64,000 bases of DNA, taken from NCBI RefSeq assembly GCF_000252955.1, contig NC_014228.1:3139232-3203231 (forward strand), written 5' to 3'. Shown piece after piece: positions 1 to 9,887 of this stretch. The notes below the pieces were generated by a model. The model was not told the DNA's origin and did not search any database. It saw nothing but the letters and a program-made list of their open reading frames with translations. How positions within the stretch are numbered: the stretch's first letter is position 1; the number at the start of each line of letters is the position of its first letter. Source of the DNA: Xenorhabdus nematophila ATCC 19061. Its GTDB lineage: Bacteria > Pseudomonadota > Gammaproteobacteria > Enterobacterales > Enterobacteriaceae. Both the position numbers and the translations under genes were made by a program.

Positions 1-1914
1 TTGGGCAATATCAGCCGGTGACATTTTTGCCGCAGGCTTAATTTTTAATAAGGAATAAATAGATTCGTCTACTTCTTTGATTCCTTTACTAAAAAATTTG
101 AGCAAGCCCTTTTTACTCACATAGGAATAAAAACCCCTTCTATTCTTCTTGCCTTTCCTATTATCTTTTAAGATCGCTGCCAAAATATCCGGAGCAGTAA
201 ACCGATTCCCTAACTGCTCTACTAATATCGGAATAATTTTAGTACCCACATCTATACCAACTTCGTCCAACAAATTGATTGGACCAATAGGGAAACCGAA
301 ATTCACAAGCGCTTTGTCAATGTGATCAATGGGTTCTCCCGCGACCAGGCAGTAACCCGCTTCATTAATGTAAGGTGTCAAAATTCGGTTCACGTAGAAC
401 CCGGCTTTATCTCCTACCACAATGGCTGTTTTTCCCTGTTTCTTAGCCAACGCAACAGCAGTAGCAATCGTTTTTTCACTTGTCCCTGCGTGTGGAATAA
501 CTTCCACCAGAGGCATTTTGTCAACAGGGCTAAAATAGTGGAGACCAATGACCTGCTCAGGCCGAGTTGAAACTTCAGCAATTTTATGGATGGGTAAAGA
601 AGAAGTATTAGAAGCAAAAATAGTGTCAGGTTTTGTGTTGTCTTCAACTTCCGAAACCATTTTGCGCTTCAGTATCAAATCTTCAAATACAGCTTCAACG
701 ACAATATCTGCTTGCTTAAACCCGCTGTAATCTGTAGTGCCGGTCAACAGAGACATTTGTCGGGAACGCTCACTGGGTTTTAAACGGCGCTGTTTTACCC
801 GCTTAGACAGCAGATCCCATGTATATTTCAGTGCCTGATTGATACCTTTTTCGTTAATGTCTTTAATGCGGACAGGTAGATTGCCTCTGGACATAGTAAC
901 ATTAGCAATACCACCGCCCATCAATCCCCCACCCAGAATGCCTACCTGCTTGATTTCAGCAGGTTGTTCCGACGAGCCAGTTTCATTTTTTAACGTCGTC
1001 GAAGCGAAAAACAAACTTCGCAACGCTTCTGACTCCTTTGACATAGCCAACTCGCCGAATGCCTTGGCTTCAGTCTTAAAACCGTGTATCGCGCCTTTTT
1101 CCAGCCCTGTGCGGATCACATTGATGATTTTTTCTGGTGCCGGATAATGACCGTGAGTTTTGGCTTGTGTTTTTTGATGCACCATATGAAATAGTAGTGG
1201 CCTGCCCAGTGCACTCGCCATTATACGTTGTGACCAAGCTAATGGTTTGCGTTTGATAATGCCTTTTTTAGCATATTGCACAGCAACATCCAGCAAGATC
1301 TCCAAAGGAACGGCATCATCCACAACACCCAGCCGCTGGGCCTGTTTTGCCTTAAGCTGACGGCCAGTCAATATCATGTCCAAAGCAGCACTGACACCAA
1401 TCAACCGAGGCAGCCGCTGAGTTCCCCCTGAGCCGGGTAATAACCCAAGCTGAACTTCTGGCAAACCAAGACGGGTTCTTTCATCCAAAGAACAGATTCG
1501 TGCGTGGCAAGCTAATGCTAATTCTAGCCCACCACCTAAACACGCTCCATGAACCGCTGCCACAATCGGTAAAGGATAATTAGCAATCTGTGCAAAGAGT
1601 TTTTGACCTTTTTCAGCTAATTCTGTTGCTTCTTCCTGTGTTTGGCAGCCAGCAATCATACTGATATCTGCACCAGCAATAAACGTATCCGGCTTTCCGG
1701 ATATAATCACCAGCCCTTTTAAACCGGAAACTTGTTGCGCTTTCTCAAACATCGTCAGGAACTGTTCAACAAACTCGGCTTTCAGGGTATTCACTTTCTC
1801 GCCGGGTACATCAATAGTAATGACGCCTACTTTGTCCTCTCTGACAGCGAAATTGAATACGGATCGATCTGATTGCTTTGTTAAGATGACAACTTCTTTT
1901 TCAGCCTGAGCCAT
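1..1914 (-). CDS. fadJ: Fatty-acid oxidation complex alpha subunit FadJ (partial, runs off left edge)
   Basis: Enoyl-CoA hydratase / 3-hydroxyacyl-CoA dehydrogenase of beta-oxidation, partner of FadI. I translated 638 open codons on the minus strand, beginning [12 protein letters not shown], with no stop before the window edge. The family is about 715 residues, so the C-terminus lies outside. The N-terminal crotonase domain shows IAGADISMI and [14 protein letters not shown], and the NAD-binding dehydrogenase domain shows [14 protein letters not shown]. The ATG overlaps the fadI stop by one base (TAATG), so the two genes are translationally coupled in a fadIJ operon. Identification is by recall of E. 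coli FadJ (the anaerobic YfcX form) and by the paired fadI. Confidence is high. Confidence 0.95.
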   Translation of the reverse strand, partial: MAQAEKEVVILTKQSDRSVFNFAVREDKVGVITIDVPGEKVNTLKAEFVEQFLTMFEKAQQVSGLKGLVIISGKPDTFIAGADISMIAGCQTQEEATELAEKGQKLFAQIANYPLPIVAAVHGACLGGGLELALACHARICSLDERTRLGLPEVQLGLLPGSGGTQRLPRLIGVSAALDMILTGRQLKAKQAQRLGVVDDAVPLEILLDVAVQYAKKGIIKRKPLAWSQRIMASALGRPLLFHMVHQKTQAKTHGHYPAPEKIINVIRTGLEKGAIHGFKTEAKAFGELAMSKESEALRSLFFASTTLKNETGSSEQPAEIKQVGILGGGLMGGGIANVTMSRGNLPVRIKDINEKGINQALKYTWDLLSKRVKQRRLKPSERSRQMSLLTGTTDYSGFKQADIVVEAVFEDLILKRKMVSEVEDNTKPDTIFASNTSSLPIHKIAEVSTRPEQVIGLHYFSPVDKMPLVEVIPHAGTSEKTIATAVALAKKQGKTAIVVGDKAGFYVNRILTPYINEAGYCLVAGEPIDHIDKALVNFGFPIGPINLLDEVGIDVGTKIIPILVEQLGNRFTAPDILAAILKDNRKGKKNRRGFYSYVSKKGLLKFFSKGIKEVDESIYSLLKIKPAAKMSPADIAQ

Positions 1915-3224
1915 TATTCAACCTCCAATACCATTGCTGCCCCTAATCCACCTGCGGCACAGGCTGTTGTCAACCCAAGCCCCCCACCGCGGCGGCGCAA
2001 TTCATTCAACGTTTGGGTAACCATGCGGGCTCCCGTCGCAGCAAATGGATGACCATAAGCAATTGAACCACCCAGTACATTGAATTTAGCCATATCTACT
2101 TCACCCATTGCCTGGTTACGTCCTAGCTTTTCACGGGCAAATTTTTCACTGGCAAACATTTTTAAATTCGCCAGCGTTTGAGCCGCAAACGCTTCATGCA
2201 TATCAATAAGAGTCAGTTCATTCAATGTGATGCCAGCACGATCTAATGCCAATGGTGCCGCGTAAGACGGCCCCAGTAACATATCCTGCCAAACATCAAT
2301 TGCAGAAAATGCGTAGCTACGTAAATACCCCAATGGGGTCATACCCAACTCTTTGGCAACCGACTCACGCATTAGCATCACCGCAGCCGCGCCATCAGTC
2401 AGTGGTGTGCTATTTGCCGCTGTCACCGTACCATGTTTACGATCAAAGGCCGGGCGTAGCTTAGCGTAAGAAGACAATACGGAATTTTTCCGGATGTTAT
2501 TGTCTTCCTCTAATGTTTCACGATAGGGTGAAAAATGTGCCGATATGACTTCATCACTCAAAAACCCCTGTTCCCAGGCTTGAGCTGCCAGTATATGAGA
2601 ACGATGTGCCAGAGCATCCTGTTCTTCACGACTAATATGATAGGTTTTTGCCATCTGCTCTGCCGTATCCCCCATTCTCAGCCCTGTGGAATATTCGGCA
2701 ACTGCAGGAGACTCGGGTAATAAATCTCTTAATTTCAATCGACTGAGCAGTTTTAGCCGTTGAGACAGGTTTTTAGCTTTGTTCATGTCAACCAAAGTAC
2801 GGGCCAAAGATTTGGTTACACCAATGGGTAAAACAGATGAAGAGTCGGCACCACCTGCAATTCCGACATTCACTGAACCCACCATGATACTTTCAGCCAC
2901 ATTCACAATTGCCTGAAAACTTGTTGCACAGGCACGGGAAACACTATAAGCATCAGTATTCACACTTAAGCCCGTACCTAAAACAATTTCCCGCGCAATA
3001 TTTGGTGCTTCCGGCATTTGAACAACCTGCCCAAAAACTAATTGGTCGATCTTCTCAGGCGATAAACCACTCCTAATGACCAGTTCGCTAACGACAGCCT
3101 TTCCTAAATCGACAGCCGGAACACCGTGGTAGAAAGTTGCCTGTTTCGCAAAGGGAATACGCAAACCGCTGACAATAGCAACACGTTCTTTGTGCTGTGT
3201 TACTTTTGTTAAAGAACGACCCAT
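1914..3224 (-). CDS. fadI: 3-ketoacyl-CoA thiolase FadI
   Basis: Thiolase that cleaves 3-ketoacyl-CoA in the last step of beta-oxidation, beta subunit of the FadIJ complex. About 436 residues, the family length. The nucleophile cysteine lies in [12 protein letters not shown], the histidine in [16 protein letters not shown] and the second active-site cysteine in [12 protein letters not shown]. An upstream TTG would add seven residues. I chose the ATG at 3224 because AGGAG lies six bases before it and the protein then begins [10 protein letters not shown], matching the E. coli MGQVLPLVTR start. It is first in the operon with fadJ, and a FadR-like palindrome sits 60-80 bases upstream. Confidence 0.96.
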   Translation of the reverse strand: MGRSLTKVTQHKERVAIVSGLRIPFAKQATFYHGVPAVDLGKAVVSELVIRSGLSPEKIDQLVFGQVVQMPEAPNIAREIVLGTGLSVNTDAYSVSRACATSFQAIVNVAESIMVGSVNVGIAGGADSSSVLPIGVTKSLARTLVDMNKAKNLSQRLKLLSRLKLRDLLPESPAVAEYSTGLRMGDTAEQMAKTYHISREEQDALAHRSHILAAQAWEQGFLSDEVISAHFSPYRETLEEDNNIRKNSVLSSYAKLRPAFDRKHGTVTAANSTPLTDGAAAVMLMRESVAKELGMTPLGYLRSYAFSAIDVWQDMLLGPSYAAPLALDRAGITLNELTLIDMHEAFAAQTLANLKMFASEKFAREKLGRNQAMGEVDMAKFNVLGGSIAYGHPFAATGARMVTQTLNELRRRGGGLGLTTACAAGGLGAAMVLEVE

Positions 3225-3285
3225 AGCAACTCCTGCAATAATCATTAATTAAATCAATTGATTAAAAAAATTCACTCACCTCATA

Positions 3286-3302
3286 AGAGGTCAGACCTGA
3301 TG
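3286..3302. promoter_or_regulatory. Candidate FadR operator upstream of fadIJ
   Basis: The palindrome AGGTCAGACCT sits at the core of this 17-bp site and reads close to the FadR consensus (CTGGTCNGACC) on either strand. It lies about 60 bases before the fadI start, where FadR represses fad genes in E. coli. Inferred from consensus only. Confidence 0.55.
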
Positions 3303-3514
3303 GAGCATTGTTAACGCAATGTTGGTAAATATCAAACAGGAATAAATGAAAAATGCGAGCAAGCGCAACTTTAAGGTATTTATAATTTATACAACTTGGA
3401 TGAGAGAAGTGTGATAGAAATATGAAAAAAGACCATTATTTACCATCGTTGACGACTAATTTTCCCACTGCTCAATATAACAAAACAATGGGAAAATTGT
3501 TGTTCAGGGAGAGA

Positions 3515-3811
3515 TTAACGCAATCCTAGCTGAAATATCAGGGCTTCTGCCTGACAGCTAAAAATAAAATCTACCGATAATTGTATTCCACCCTCCATCA
3601 CTTCTATCTTATGGTGTATAAGACATGGTTCTGATTCCACTTTTTTTGCCTTTTCAGTCAATGAATTAAGCATCACCCGGGCTTCTTGTTCACTGACAAA
3701 AACATGCTGATAAGAGGCTGTACAATCTTCATTATCAATGATGGTTCCCACATCAACACAACAGCAAGAAGCCGTTTCTTCCGCACGGCAACGGTTAATT
3801 ACATCAGACAT
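3515..3811 (-). CDS. yfcZ: YfcZ/YiiS family protein (DUF406)
   Basis: Small cytoplasmic protein of unknown biochemical role, about 98 residues. It has the family's cysteine-rich block AEETASCCCVDVGTIIDN and the C-terminal signature FSCQAEALIFQLGLR, both nearly identical to E. coli YfcZ as I recall it. The ATG at 3811 is preferred over a start 21 bases upstream because GGAG lies about nine bases before it and the product then starts MSDVINRC. It sits between fadI and fadL exactly as in E. coli, but in its own transcription unit. No function is assigned. Confidence 0.88.
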   Translation of the reverse strand: MSDVINRCRAEETASCCCVDVGTIIDNEDCTASYQHVFVSEQEARVMLNSLTEKAKKVESEPCLIHHKIEVMEGGIQLSVDFIFSCQAEALIFQLGLR

Positions 3812-4061
3812 TTTTATTTCTCCAACGATCAAAACTTACTGATCATTGTATGTTGCCTTAATTGCGAATAACCAGTGTTTACGCGATTTGAGACCCTCTA
3901 TCTCACTATTTATTGATCTCAATACATCAAACAATCGGAGTTTACGCTTCATTAACATTTATTGTCTATTTTTTGTTAAGTAAGTCCCATTTTAACAATC
4001 ATTTTGGTTATATTTAAAAAACATTCTTGCAACATATTCTATTGTCAGGCCTATACTTCAT

Positions 4062-4078
4062 GCACTGGTCTGATTTGT
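4062..4078. promoter_or_regulatory. Candidate FadR operator upstream of fadL
   Basis: ACTGGTCTGATTTGT matches the left half of the FadR consensus well and the right half poorly. It lies about 90 bases before the fadL start. fadL is a FadR target in E. coli; here this is inference from one imperfect site. Confidence 0.45.
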
Positions 4079-4164
4079 CATTACGACAAATCGACTCTAC
4101 AATCCCGCGCTCTCAGCTACTTGAGTAGCATGTTACATAATAATTAGACAATGAGGTTTTGGTT

Positions 4165-5526
4165 ATGAACCAGAAAAACCTATTTACACGTTCAGCATTA
4201 GCAGTGGCGGTTGCAATCCTTTCATCCAATGCTAGTGCTGCCGGTTTTCAATTGAATGAATATTCAACAACAGGACTAGGTCGTGCATTTTCTGGTGAAG
4301 GTGCCATCGCAGACAACGCGACTGTAGGCAGTCGTAACCCTGCGGCCATGACCTTATTTGATCGTCCTTCGTTTTCGAGTGGTGTCATTTACGTCAACCC
4401 AAACGTTGATATTACAGGGCAGTCTTCATATGGGACCAACAGCACTAATGCTAAAAACATTGCACCAAATAAATGGATCCCAAACCTGCATTTTATTACA
4501 CCAATCAATGATCAATGGTTTGTTGGTGCATCTGCGACCTCCAACTTTGGCTTAGCGACTAATTTCAGCAATAACTATTCTGCTGGCCTGCTTGGTGGTA
4601 AAACTGATCTTAAAACCGTGAACCTAAACCTAAGCGGTGCTTACAAACTTAACGATCAGTTCAGCTTTGGCTTGGGTGTCAACGCCATTTATGCTGATGC
4701 CACGATTGTTCGCCATATGGGTGAAATAGGCCCAATGGCTACTCCGAAGATAAATGCACTAGGAAAACTCAAAAATAATAAAATACTTGAGCATCTTTCA
4801 ATCGCAGATAGTGCAGAAGCTGCTCGATTAGAAGGTAAAGATTGGGGCTACGGTTGGAATGCAGGTTTGTTGTATCAATATGACGAAAATAACCGTTATA
4901 GCCTGACTTACCGCTCAAAAGTCAAAGTTAAGTTTAAAAGCGGTGATTACAGCAATGATTTGCCATATATACCTGGAATATTCGAAAACGGTACTAACGG
5001 CAAAATTGTCAAAGGTAAGTTAGATCTGAACCTACCTGATATGTGGGAGTTCTCAGGCTATAACCGTATAGCCCCACAATGGGCAATTCACTACAGCTTC
5101 CTGTATACAGGCTGGAGTGAATTCAAGGAATTGAAAGCAACAAGAAGCGATACGGGTAAAGTAGCATTTAATAAACACGAAGGTTTCCGTGATGCTTACC
5201 GCATCTCGCTGGGTACAACTTACTACTATGACGATAACTGGACATTCCGTACTGGTATCGCTTTTGATGAAAGCCCAGTACCAGCCCAAAACCGCTCTAT
5301 CTCCATACCTGACCAAGATCGTTTCTGGTTAAGTGTCGGAACCACTTATGCATTCAATAAAGATGCCTCTGTTGATGTGGGTGTTTCCTATATGCGTGGC
5401 AAGAAAGTACACGTAAGTGAAACACTGCCAGAAGAGATTCAGGCAAAAGGTTTCAAAGCACCCTATGAATTCGATTCAAAAGGAACTGCATGGCTGTACG
5501 GTGTGAACTTTAACTACTCGTTCTAA
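4165..5526 (+). CDS. fadL: Long-chain fatty acid outer-membrane transporter FadL
   Basis: Outer-membrane beta-barrel that moves long-chain fatty acids into the cell. The signal peptide (residues 1 to about 25) ends SSNASA before [20 protein letters not shown], the N-terminal hatch region of the family. The [15 protein letters not shown] segment and the terminal aromatic residue (NFNYSF) are typical of OmpP1/FadL barrels. About 453 residues, the usual size. A TTG six bases upstream is in frame, but the ATG at 4165 has AGG eight bases before it. It stands alone, followed by a strong hairpin terminator shared with convergent mlaA. Confidence 0.96.
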   Translation: MNQKNLFTRSALAVAVAILSSNASAAGFQLNEYSTTGLGRAFSGEGAIADNATVGSRNPAAMTLFDRPSFSSGVIYVNPNVDITGQSSYGTNSTNAKNIAPNKWIPNLHFITPINDQWFVGASATSNFGLATNFSNNYSAGLLGGKTDLKTVNLNLSGAYKLNDQFSFGLGVNAIYADATIVRHMGEIGPMATPKINALGKLKNNKILEHLSIADSAEAARLEGKDWGYGWNAGLLYQYDENNRYSLTYRSKVKVKFKSGDYSNDLPYIPGIFENGTNGKIVKGKLDLNLPDMWEFSGYNRIAPQWAIHYSFLYTGWSEFKELKATRSDTGKVAFNKHEGFRDAYRISLGTTYYYDDNWTFRTGIAFDESPVPAQNRSISIPDQDRFWLSVGTTYAFNKDASVDVGVSYMRGKKVHVSETLPEEIQAKGFKAPYEFDSKGTAWLYGVNFNYSF

Positions 5527-5554
5527 TATTCAATTTAACCGAATGCCATAATCT

Positions 5555-5582
5555 AAAAAGGATAGCACTGGCTATCCTTTTT
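5555..5582. terminator. Bidirectional terminator between fadL and mlaA
   Basis: A 12-bp perfect stem (AAAAAGGATAGC / GCTATCCTTTTT) with a four-base loop. The A and T runs make it work on both strands, serving fadL and the convergent mlaA. Confidence 0.9.
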
Positions 5583-5598
5583 AGTAATGAATTCAAAA

Positions 5599-6351
5599 TT
5601 AATCGATGGAATCCAACTCATCCTGAATACTTGTAGCATTAGGATTTTTTTCTGCTTCCAGTTTACCACCACTAGCCACAAAGTCATGACGCTGAAAATA
5701 AGCATCGCGCATTATTAAATAAGGATCTGAAGAATTCTTCAGCAAACCGTCAGAATCCAGCAGACGAGCGCGCGTTTCTATCCCTTCGACCATCCATTTA
5801 CCTACCGACATCCAACCGGTGAGATAACTCAGCAAAGGATAAGTCATATCCGCAAAGTCACCCCCTTCATCACGCAATGTGAAACTCCCATAACCAGGCA
5901 AAACAACATACGGGCCATAATCCACATTATAATACCCTAATGTGCTACCAAAGCGCATTGGGTCTTCTTTTGCCAGTTTAGGATTTGCCATTGAAGCTAC
6001 ATCAATAAACCCGCCCATCCCCAACAGAGTATTCAAAAAGAAACGGCTAAAGTGTTTTGCACCTTCATGAACATCACCACGCAAGAAACTGTTTACCATG
6101 CTGGCAGGCTCTTCAAGATTGCTCGTAAAATTGCCGAGACCATTTCGGGCAGGTACGGGGACATAATTTCGCCAAGCCACAGCAACGGGCCTTAAAACAT
6201 AAGGGTCGAGAACATCATAATTAAAGTTGAACATAGCACGGTTAAAGCCTTCCAGTGGGTCTGAACGCCCCTGTTGCACCGTATTTGATGAGCCGGCACA
6301 TCCCACTAGCAAGACTGCTGTAAGAGCAACCCCGCTCAGACGATACTTCAT
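5599..6351 (-). CDS. mlaA: Outer-membrane lipid asymmetry lipoprotein MlaA (VacJ)
   Basis: Outer-membrane lipoprotein that removes misplaced phospholipids from the outer leaflet and hands them to the MlaC/MlaFEDB system. About 250 residues. It has a lipobox LLVGC with Cys18 as the lipidated residue, followed by DPLEGFNRAMFNFN, the family signature. GGAG lies eight bases before the ATG at 6351; a longer in-frame start would put 16 extra residues before the signal peptide, which is implausible. The neighbours fadL and tRNA-Arg match the E. coli vacJ context. Confidence 0.95.
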   Translation of the reverse strand: MKYRLSGVALTAVLLVGCAGSSNTVQQGRSDPLEGFNRAMFNFNYDVLDPYVLRPVAVAWRNYVPVPARNGLGNFTSNLEEPASMVNSFLRGDVHEGAKHFSRFFLNTLLGMGGFIDVASMANPKLAKEDPMRFGSTLGYYNVDYGPYVVLPGYGSFTLRDEGGDFADMTYPLLSYLTGWMSVGKWMVEGIETRARLLDSDGLLKNSSDPYLIMRDAYFQRHDFVASGGKLEAEKNPNATSIQDELDSID

Positions 6352-6534
6352 ATAGTTCTCCACATAATTACTTTTAGACATTGACCTCAAACTACACACC
6401 GATCAATGTGCCCAATATGTTAAATATACTGCCAATTTTTTATTAATGGTAATCAAAAAGATTGGTTATTATATAGGCAAACAGTTTATCATGCCTTATC
6501 TCCGATAAAAAAAACAGGTATACTGTTTTTCGTT

Positions 6535-6609
6535 GTCCCCTTAGTTAAATGGATATAACGAGCCCCTCCTAAGGGCTAATTGCAGGTTCGATTCCTGCAG
6601 GGGACGCCA
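6535..6609 (+). tRNA. argW: tRNA-Arg (CCT)
   Basis: A complete 75-nt cloverleaf with seven-pair acceptor stem GTCCCCT/AGGGGAC, anticodon loop CTCCTAA (CCT at 6568-6570), T-loop TTCGATT and encoded CCA. It is nearly identical to E. coli argW, a known integration site for prophages. Here an IS630 relic rather than an integrase follows. Confidence 0.96.
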
Positions 6610-6924
6610 GTTAAACCTGAACAAAAATCAGTTTACAGTATTAAATTATTCTGACACTCCGTAAAATTGTACAATTATCATCCATAGCTTCGTATAACAT
6701 ACGACTGTAATTTTTCTTCTGTTAAAGATATTTAATCGTCGTTATTGTTGAAGTAAATCTGTCAAATTAATTCCTGACCTCTTATTATTTATTTAGATTC
6801 CGATGATTTTTAAAGTCGAGAATAGTCTTTATAATTAACAATTATATTAATAAGTTAATAAGATAAATTATCTGCATTACTGTTATAATCGATAACACGA
6901 TAACCTGACTTTCTGCCTGTTCTT
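6610..6924. other. AT-rich spacer after tRNA-Arg, no gene seen
   Basis: Very AT-rich, with no supported ORF, RNA gene or clear terminator. The left end of the following IS630 relic must lie in its last part, but I could not fix a terminal inverted repeat. Confidence 0.5.
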
Positions 6925-7928
6925 ATGAACTCGAAGATAATCCTTTCTGAGCCTGAACGAATCACATTGCAACCACTCGCTTTGAATCACCCACACCGGG
7001 ACATTCGTACGCGAGGAACGGGTTTGCTCATGCTTGCCAGAGAGATCAAGCTGTCCCAGATCACCGCTGAAATCGGATGCAGTCTCCGGGTTATCTGTAA
7101 TTGGGTTCACATGTGGCACCATTCAGGGATAGCGGGATTATTCGGCGGTCATGCCGGAGGCTGGTATCTCGCCATGACGTCTGAAATGATTGCCACTGCG
7201 CTCGAAGCCGCCAGCGCAGAGTCCCTGACGCGGGCCCGGATAACCCAGTGCGTCGAAGCCAGGCAGGGTTCCCTGCCCTGTACGCTTGAAACGCTGGCGA
7301 ATACCCTGAAAAAACAGGGACTCCCCTATAAACGACCCCGCCTGTCGCTTAAAAAAAGCGCAATGAAACGGAGTTTGCTGAAAAATCCGCCTTGCTGAAT
7401 AAAATTAAGGCCGGAGCACGGTCAGGACATTACCGTCTGGTCTATTTTGATGAGGCGGGTTTTGCCGCGTCTCCGCCGGTGCAATATGGCTGGAGTCCAC
7501 GGGGTAAGCCCCATGAAACTGAGCCCCAAGAGCATGACAGACGGTCAGTTCTGGGGGCGTTAAATTACACGGATAACACGCTGTTTTACCAGACAATGTC
7601 AGGCAGTATCACTCGCGATGACGTGATTGATTTTTTAGAGCCGGTGGCCAGACAAGGGGACAACCGCCTGACATTTTTAGTGTTGGATAATGCGCGTATC
7701 CATCACGGGATAGAGGAAAAAATCAGAAATGGCGGGTGACGAGAACACAATATGCTTTTACTTTATCTTCCTGCCTACAGCCCAGAGCTGAATCTGATTG
7801 AAATCGTCTGGAAACAGGCCAAATACGACTGGCGACGTTTTATCACCTGGACTCAGGATACAATGGAGTATGAGGTAAATACTTTATTGAAAGGTTATGG
7901 CGATCAATTTGCAATTAACTTTTCTTGA
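6925..7928 (+). pseudogene. IS630-family transposase relic (frame change plus in-frame stop)
   Basis: DDE transposase in two frames. The first part (6925-7398) carries the helix-turn-helix region. The second part reads RLVYFDEAGF (first Asp), FLVLDNARIHH (second Asp) and LPAYSPELNLIE (Glu). The frames join at an A7 run at 7351-7357, where a -1 slip gives a continuous protein; some IS630 elements use programmed slippage, so this may be natural. An in-frame TGA at 7737-7739 between the second Asp and the Glu looks like a true nonsense mutation, after which the same frame stays open to 7928. Probably inactive. The terminal repeats are not clear. Confidence 0.8.
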
Positions 7929-8301
7929 GTACTTAATAGATAAAAATGTCATTTTTCCCATTTATAAAAAAACATCCCTGAAAAATACCCTATAACACAT
8001 ATCAGTAATAAATAGTTAAATAATATTTAATTAACCAAAGTTAATTTCTTTATTTTATATAAAGCGGATTAGATTAATTACAAAAATAATAACCAATGAG
8101 ATCATAAAAAAATATATCATCACTAAATAAAACCAACTATTTTCATTAGGCCGGCATAAAATAAATTTATCTTGAATAATGATAACAAATTCCAACATAA
8201 TCTCTTTTAAGAGGCCATATTCCTATATGGAAGATGTGCTTTTGAGGATAAGGTAATTTTACCTGAGTGTATGTCTTAAACATCAGATAGTGACATCTGG
8301 T
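7929..8301. other. AT-rich spacer, no gene seen
   Basis: Low-complexity AT-rich DNA between the IS630 relic and the cysteine-cluster gene. No ORF, RNA gene or repeat of note; it presumably holds the promoter of the downstream gene. Confidence 0.5.
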
Positions 8302-8742
8302 ATGAGTCAAACGTTAATTTCTCAATCTGAATTACAAGATAATCCCTGCATAAGCTGTGGTGCTTGTTGCGCATATTTTCGTGTTTCATTTTATTGGGCT
8401 GAAGCCGAAGACGGAGGTGGAACCGTCCCTGTTTCTATGACAGAAAAATTAAATGATTTCATGCGTTGTATGAAAGGGACAAATGAACCCAAACCCCGAT
8501 GTATTAATTTATGTGGTGCAATAGGTCAGTCCGTTTCCTGCTCAATCTATGACAAAAGACCATCTCCCTGCAGAGAATTTCCTCAAGCTTGGGAAAGTGG
8601 CAATTACAATGAAAGCTGTGATCGGGCCAGAGCTGTCCACGGACTTCCTCCTCTGCCAAAACCACAAAACTTGTCAGCCAAGTGTGGCATAGGATCTGTT
8701 AGTCTCATCACAGACACCTTACTTTTGCACACCTATAGTTAA
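8302..8742 (+). CDS. YkgJ-family cysteine cluster protein
   Basis: About 146 residues. The N-terminal NPCISCGACCAYFRVSFYW and the middle SCSIYDKRPSPCREF carry the conserved cysteines of the YkgJ/UPF0153 family, thought to bind zinc or an iron-sulfur cluster; no reaction is established. Further cysteines lie at NESCDRARAVHGLPPLP. An alternative GTG start at 8290 adds four residues; neither start has a strong ribosome site, and I prefer the ATG. It is a single gene, convergent with the tRNA array. The family call is firm and the function is unknown. Confidence 0.85.
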   Translation: MSQTLISQSELQDNPCISCGACCAYFRVSFYWAEAEDGGGTVPVSMTEKLNDFMRCMKGTNEPKPRCINLCGAIGQSVSCSIYDKRPSPCREFPQAWESGNYNESCDRARAVHGLPPLPKPQNLSAKCGIGSVSLITDTLLLHTYS

Positions 8743-8855
8743 CAATTGTAAAAATCATTACCGCAGAATACGTTATCGCTGAGCACAGTGTTAAAAGGCG
8801 AAAATGAAAATGGGTCATTGAAAAGGATTTTTGGCGAGGAGACGCTTAAGTGAAG

Positions 8856-8931
8856 TGGTGGGCGATACCAGATTCGAACTGATGACCCCCTCCTTGTAAG
8901 GGAGATGCTCTACCAACTGAGCTAATCGCCC
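8856..8931 (-). tRNA. tRNA-Val (TAC)
   Basis: A 76-nt cloverleaf with encoded CCA, acceptor starting GGGCGAT and anticodon loop CTTACAA (TAC). It is transcriptionally the last gene of the seven-gene minus-strand array and is identical in sequence to the other Val copies here. Confidence 0.95.
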
Positions 8932-8952
8932 ACTTCAATCTTCGTACCTAAA

Positions 8953-9028
8953 TGGTGGGTCGTGCAGGATTCGAACCTGCGACCAATTGATTAAAAGTCA
9001 ACTGCTCTACCGACTGAGCTAACGACCC
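8953..9028 (-). tRNA. tRNA-Lys (TTT)
   Basis: A 76-nt cloverleaf with encoded CCA, acceptor GGGTCGT and anticodon loop CTTTTAA (TTT). First of three identical Lys copies by coordinate, separated by about 30-nt spacers that are themselves similar. Confidence 0.95.
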
Positions 9029-9058
9029 GATTAGGTAATTCTGATTTTGATATCTAAA

Positions 9059-9134
9059 TGGTGGGTCGTGCAGGATTCGAACCTGCGACCAATTGATTAA
9101 AAGTCAACTGCTCTACCGACTGAGCTAACGACCC
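9059..9134 (-). tRNA. tRNA-Lys (TTT)
   Basis: Identical to the neighbouring Lys genes. The spacer after it (AATTAGATAATTCTGATTTTGATA) resembles the one before it, indicating tandem duplication of gene plus spacer. Confidence 0.95.
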
Positions 9135-9164
9135 AATTAGATAATTCTGATTTTGATATTTGAA

Positions 9165-9240
9165 TGGTGGGTCGTGCAGGATTCGAACCTGCGACCAATT
9201 GATTAAAAGTCAACTGCTCTACCGACTGAGCTAACGACCC
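9165..9240 (-). tRNA. tRNA-Lys (TTT)
   Basis: Third identical Lys copy, with encoded CCA and anticodon TTT. Confidence 0.95.
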
Positions 9241-9283
9241 ATTCTAAATACCGGGTGTGATACTGCGAAACAATCTAATGAAG

Positions 9284-9359
9284 TGGTGGGCGATACCAGA
9301 TTCGAACTGATGACCCCCTCCTTGTAAGGGAGATGCTCTACCAACTGAGCTAATCGCCC
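9284..9359 (-). tRNA. tRNA-Val (TAC)
   Basis: Identical to the other Val copies. It reads as tRNA1(Val), the substrate of TrmN6, whose gene lies at 52835. Confidence 0.95.
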
Positions 9360-9403
9360 ACTTCATGATGACTATAACGACATCTATACCACAGATTTAT
9401 GAT

Positions 9404-9479
9404 TGGTGGGCGATACCAGATTCGAACTGATGACCCCCTCCTTGTAAGGGAGATGCTCTACCAACTGAGCTAATCGCCC
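9404..9479 (-). tRNA. tRNA-Val (TAC)
   Basis: Identical Val copy with encoded CCA, separated by 44 and 61 bases from its neighbours. Confidence 0.95.
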
Positions 9480-9540
9480 AATCATAAAATCTTTTTATCA
9501 CTACGTTCATAACTAACGTTGCTTATCACTACGAGAGAGA

Positions 9541-9616
9541 TGGTGGGCGATACCAGATTCGAACTGATGACCCCCTCCTTGTAAGGGAGATGCTCTACCA
9601 ACTGAGCTAATCGCCC
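9541..9616 (-). tRNA. tRNA-Val (TAC)
   Basis: Promoter-proximal copy of the array, divergent from gltX as in E. coli valU-valX-valY-lysV. The 270-bp gap to gltX should hold both promoters. Confidence 0.95.
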
Positions 9617-9887
9617 CGTCGTGATGGAGTCGCATTATAGGGATAGTTCGAGGTGAGTCAACGGTTTTTATTATTAAAATAATCGTTCGTCGTAAAATTA
9701 AACAGAAAGAAACAATTATAATCACACTGGGATATCATTTAGTCAATTTATTTTGTCTTTTCTCAACAACCTACTGTTAACAGCATTGAGGAATTGAAGT
9801 GCAGTGATAAAATGACGCCTATTTTTGTTACTTCAATCATCCAAACACGCTCTCCAAAAAAGAGAAACGCAATTAAGGCAATTCCTG

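Noticed and set aside
6535..8301. Prophage integrated at tRNA-Arg
   Set aside because: No integrase or duplicated tRNA end was found; only an IS630 relic and AT-rich DNA follow.
8856..9616. Regularly spaced repeats like a CRISPR array
   Set aside because: The repeats are complete tRNA-Val and tRNA-Lys genes with cloverleaf structure, and the spacers are short and similar to each other.
9513..9725. Minus-strand 70-codon ORF
   Set aside because: It runs through a tRNA-Val gene and its leader; no homology and no ribosome site.
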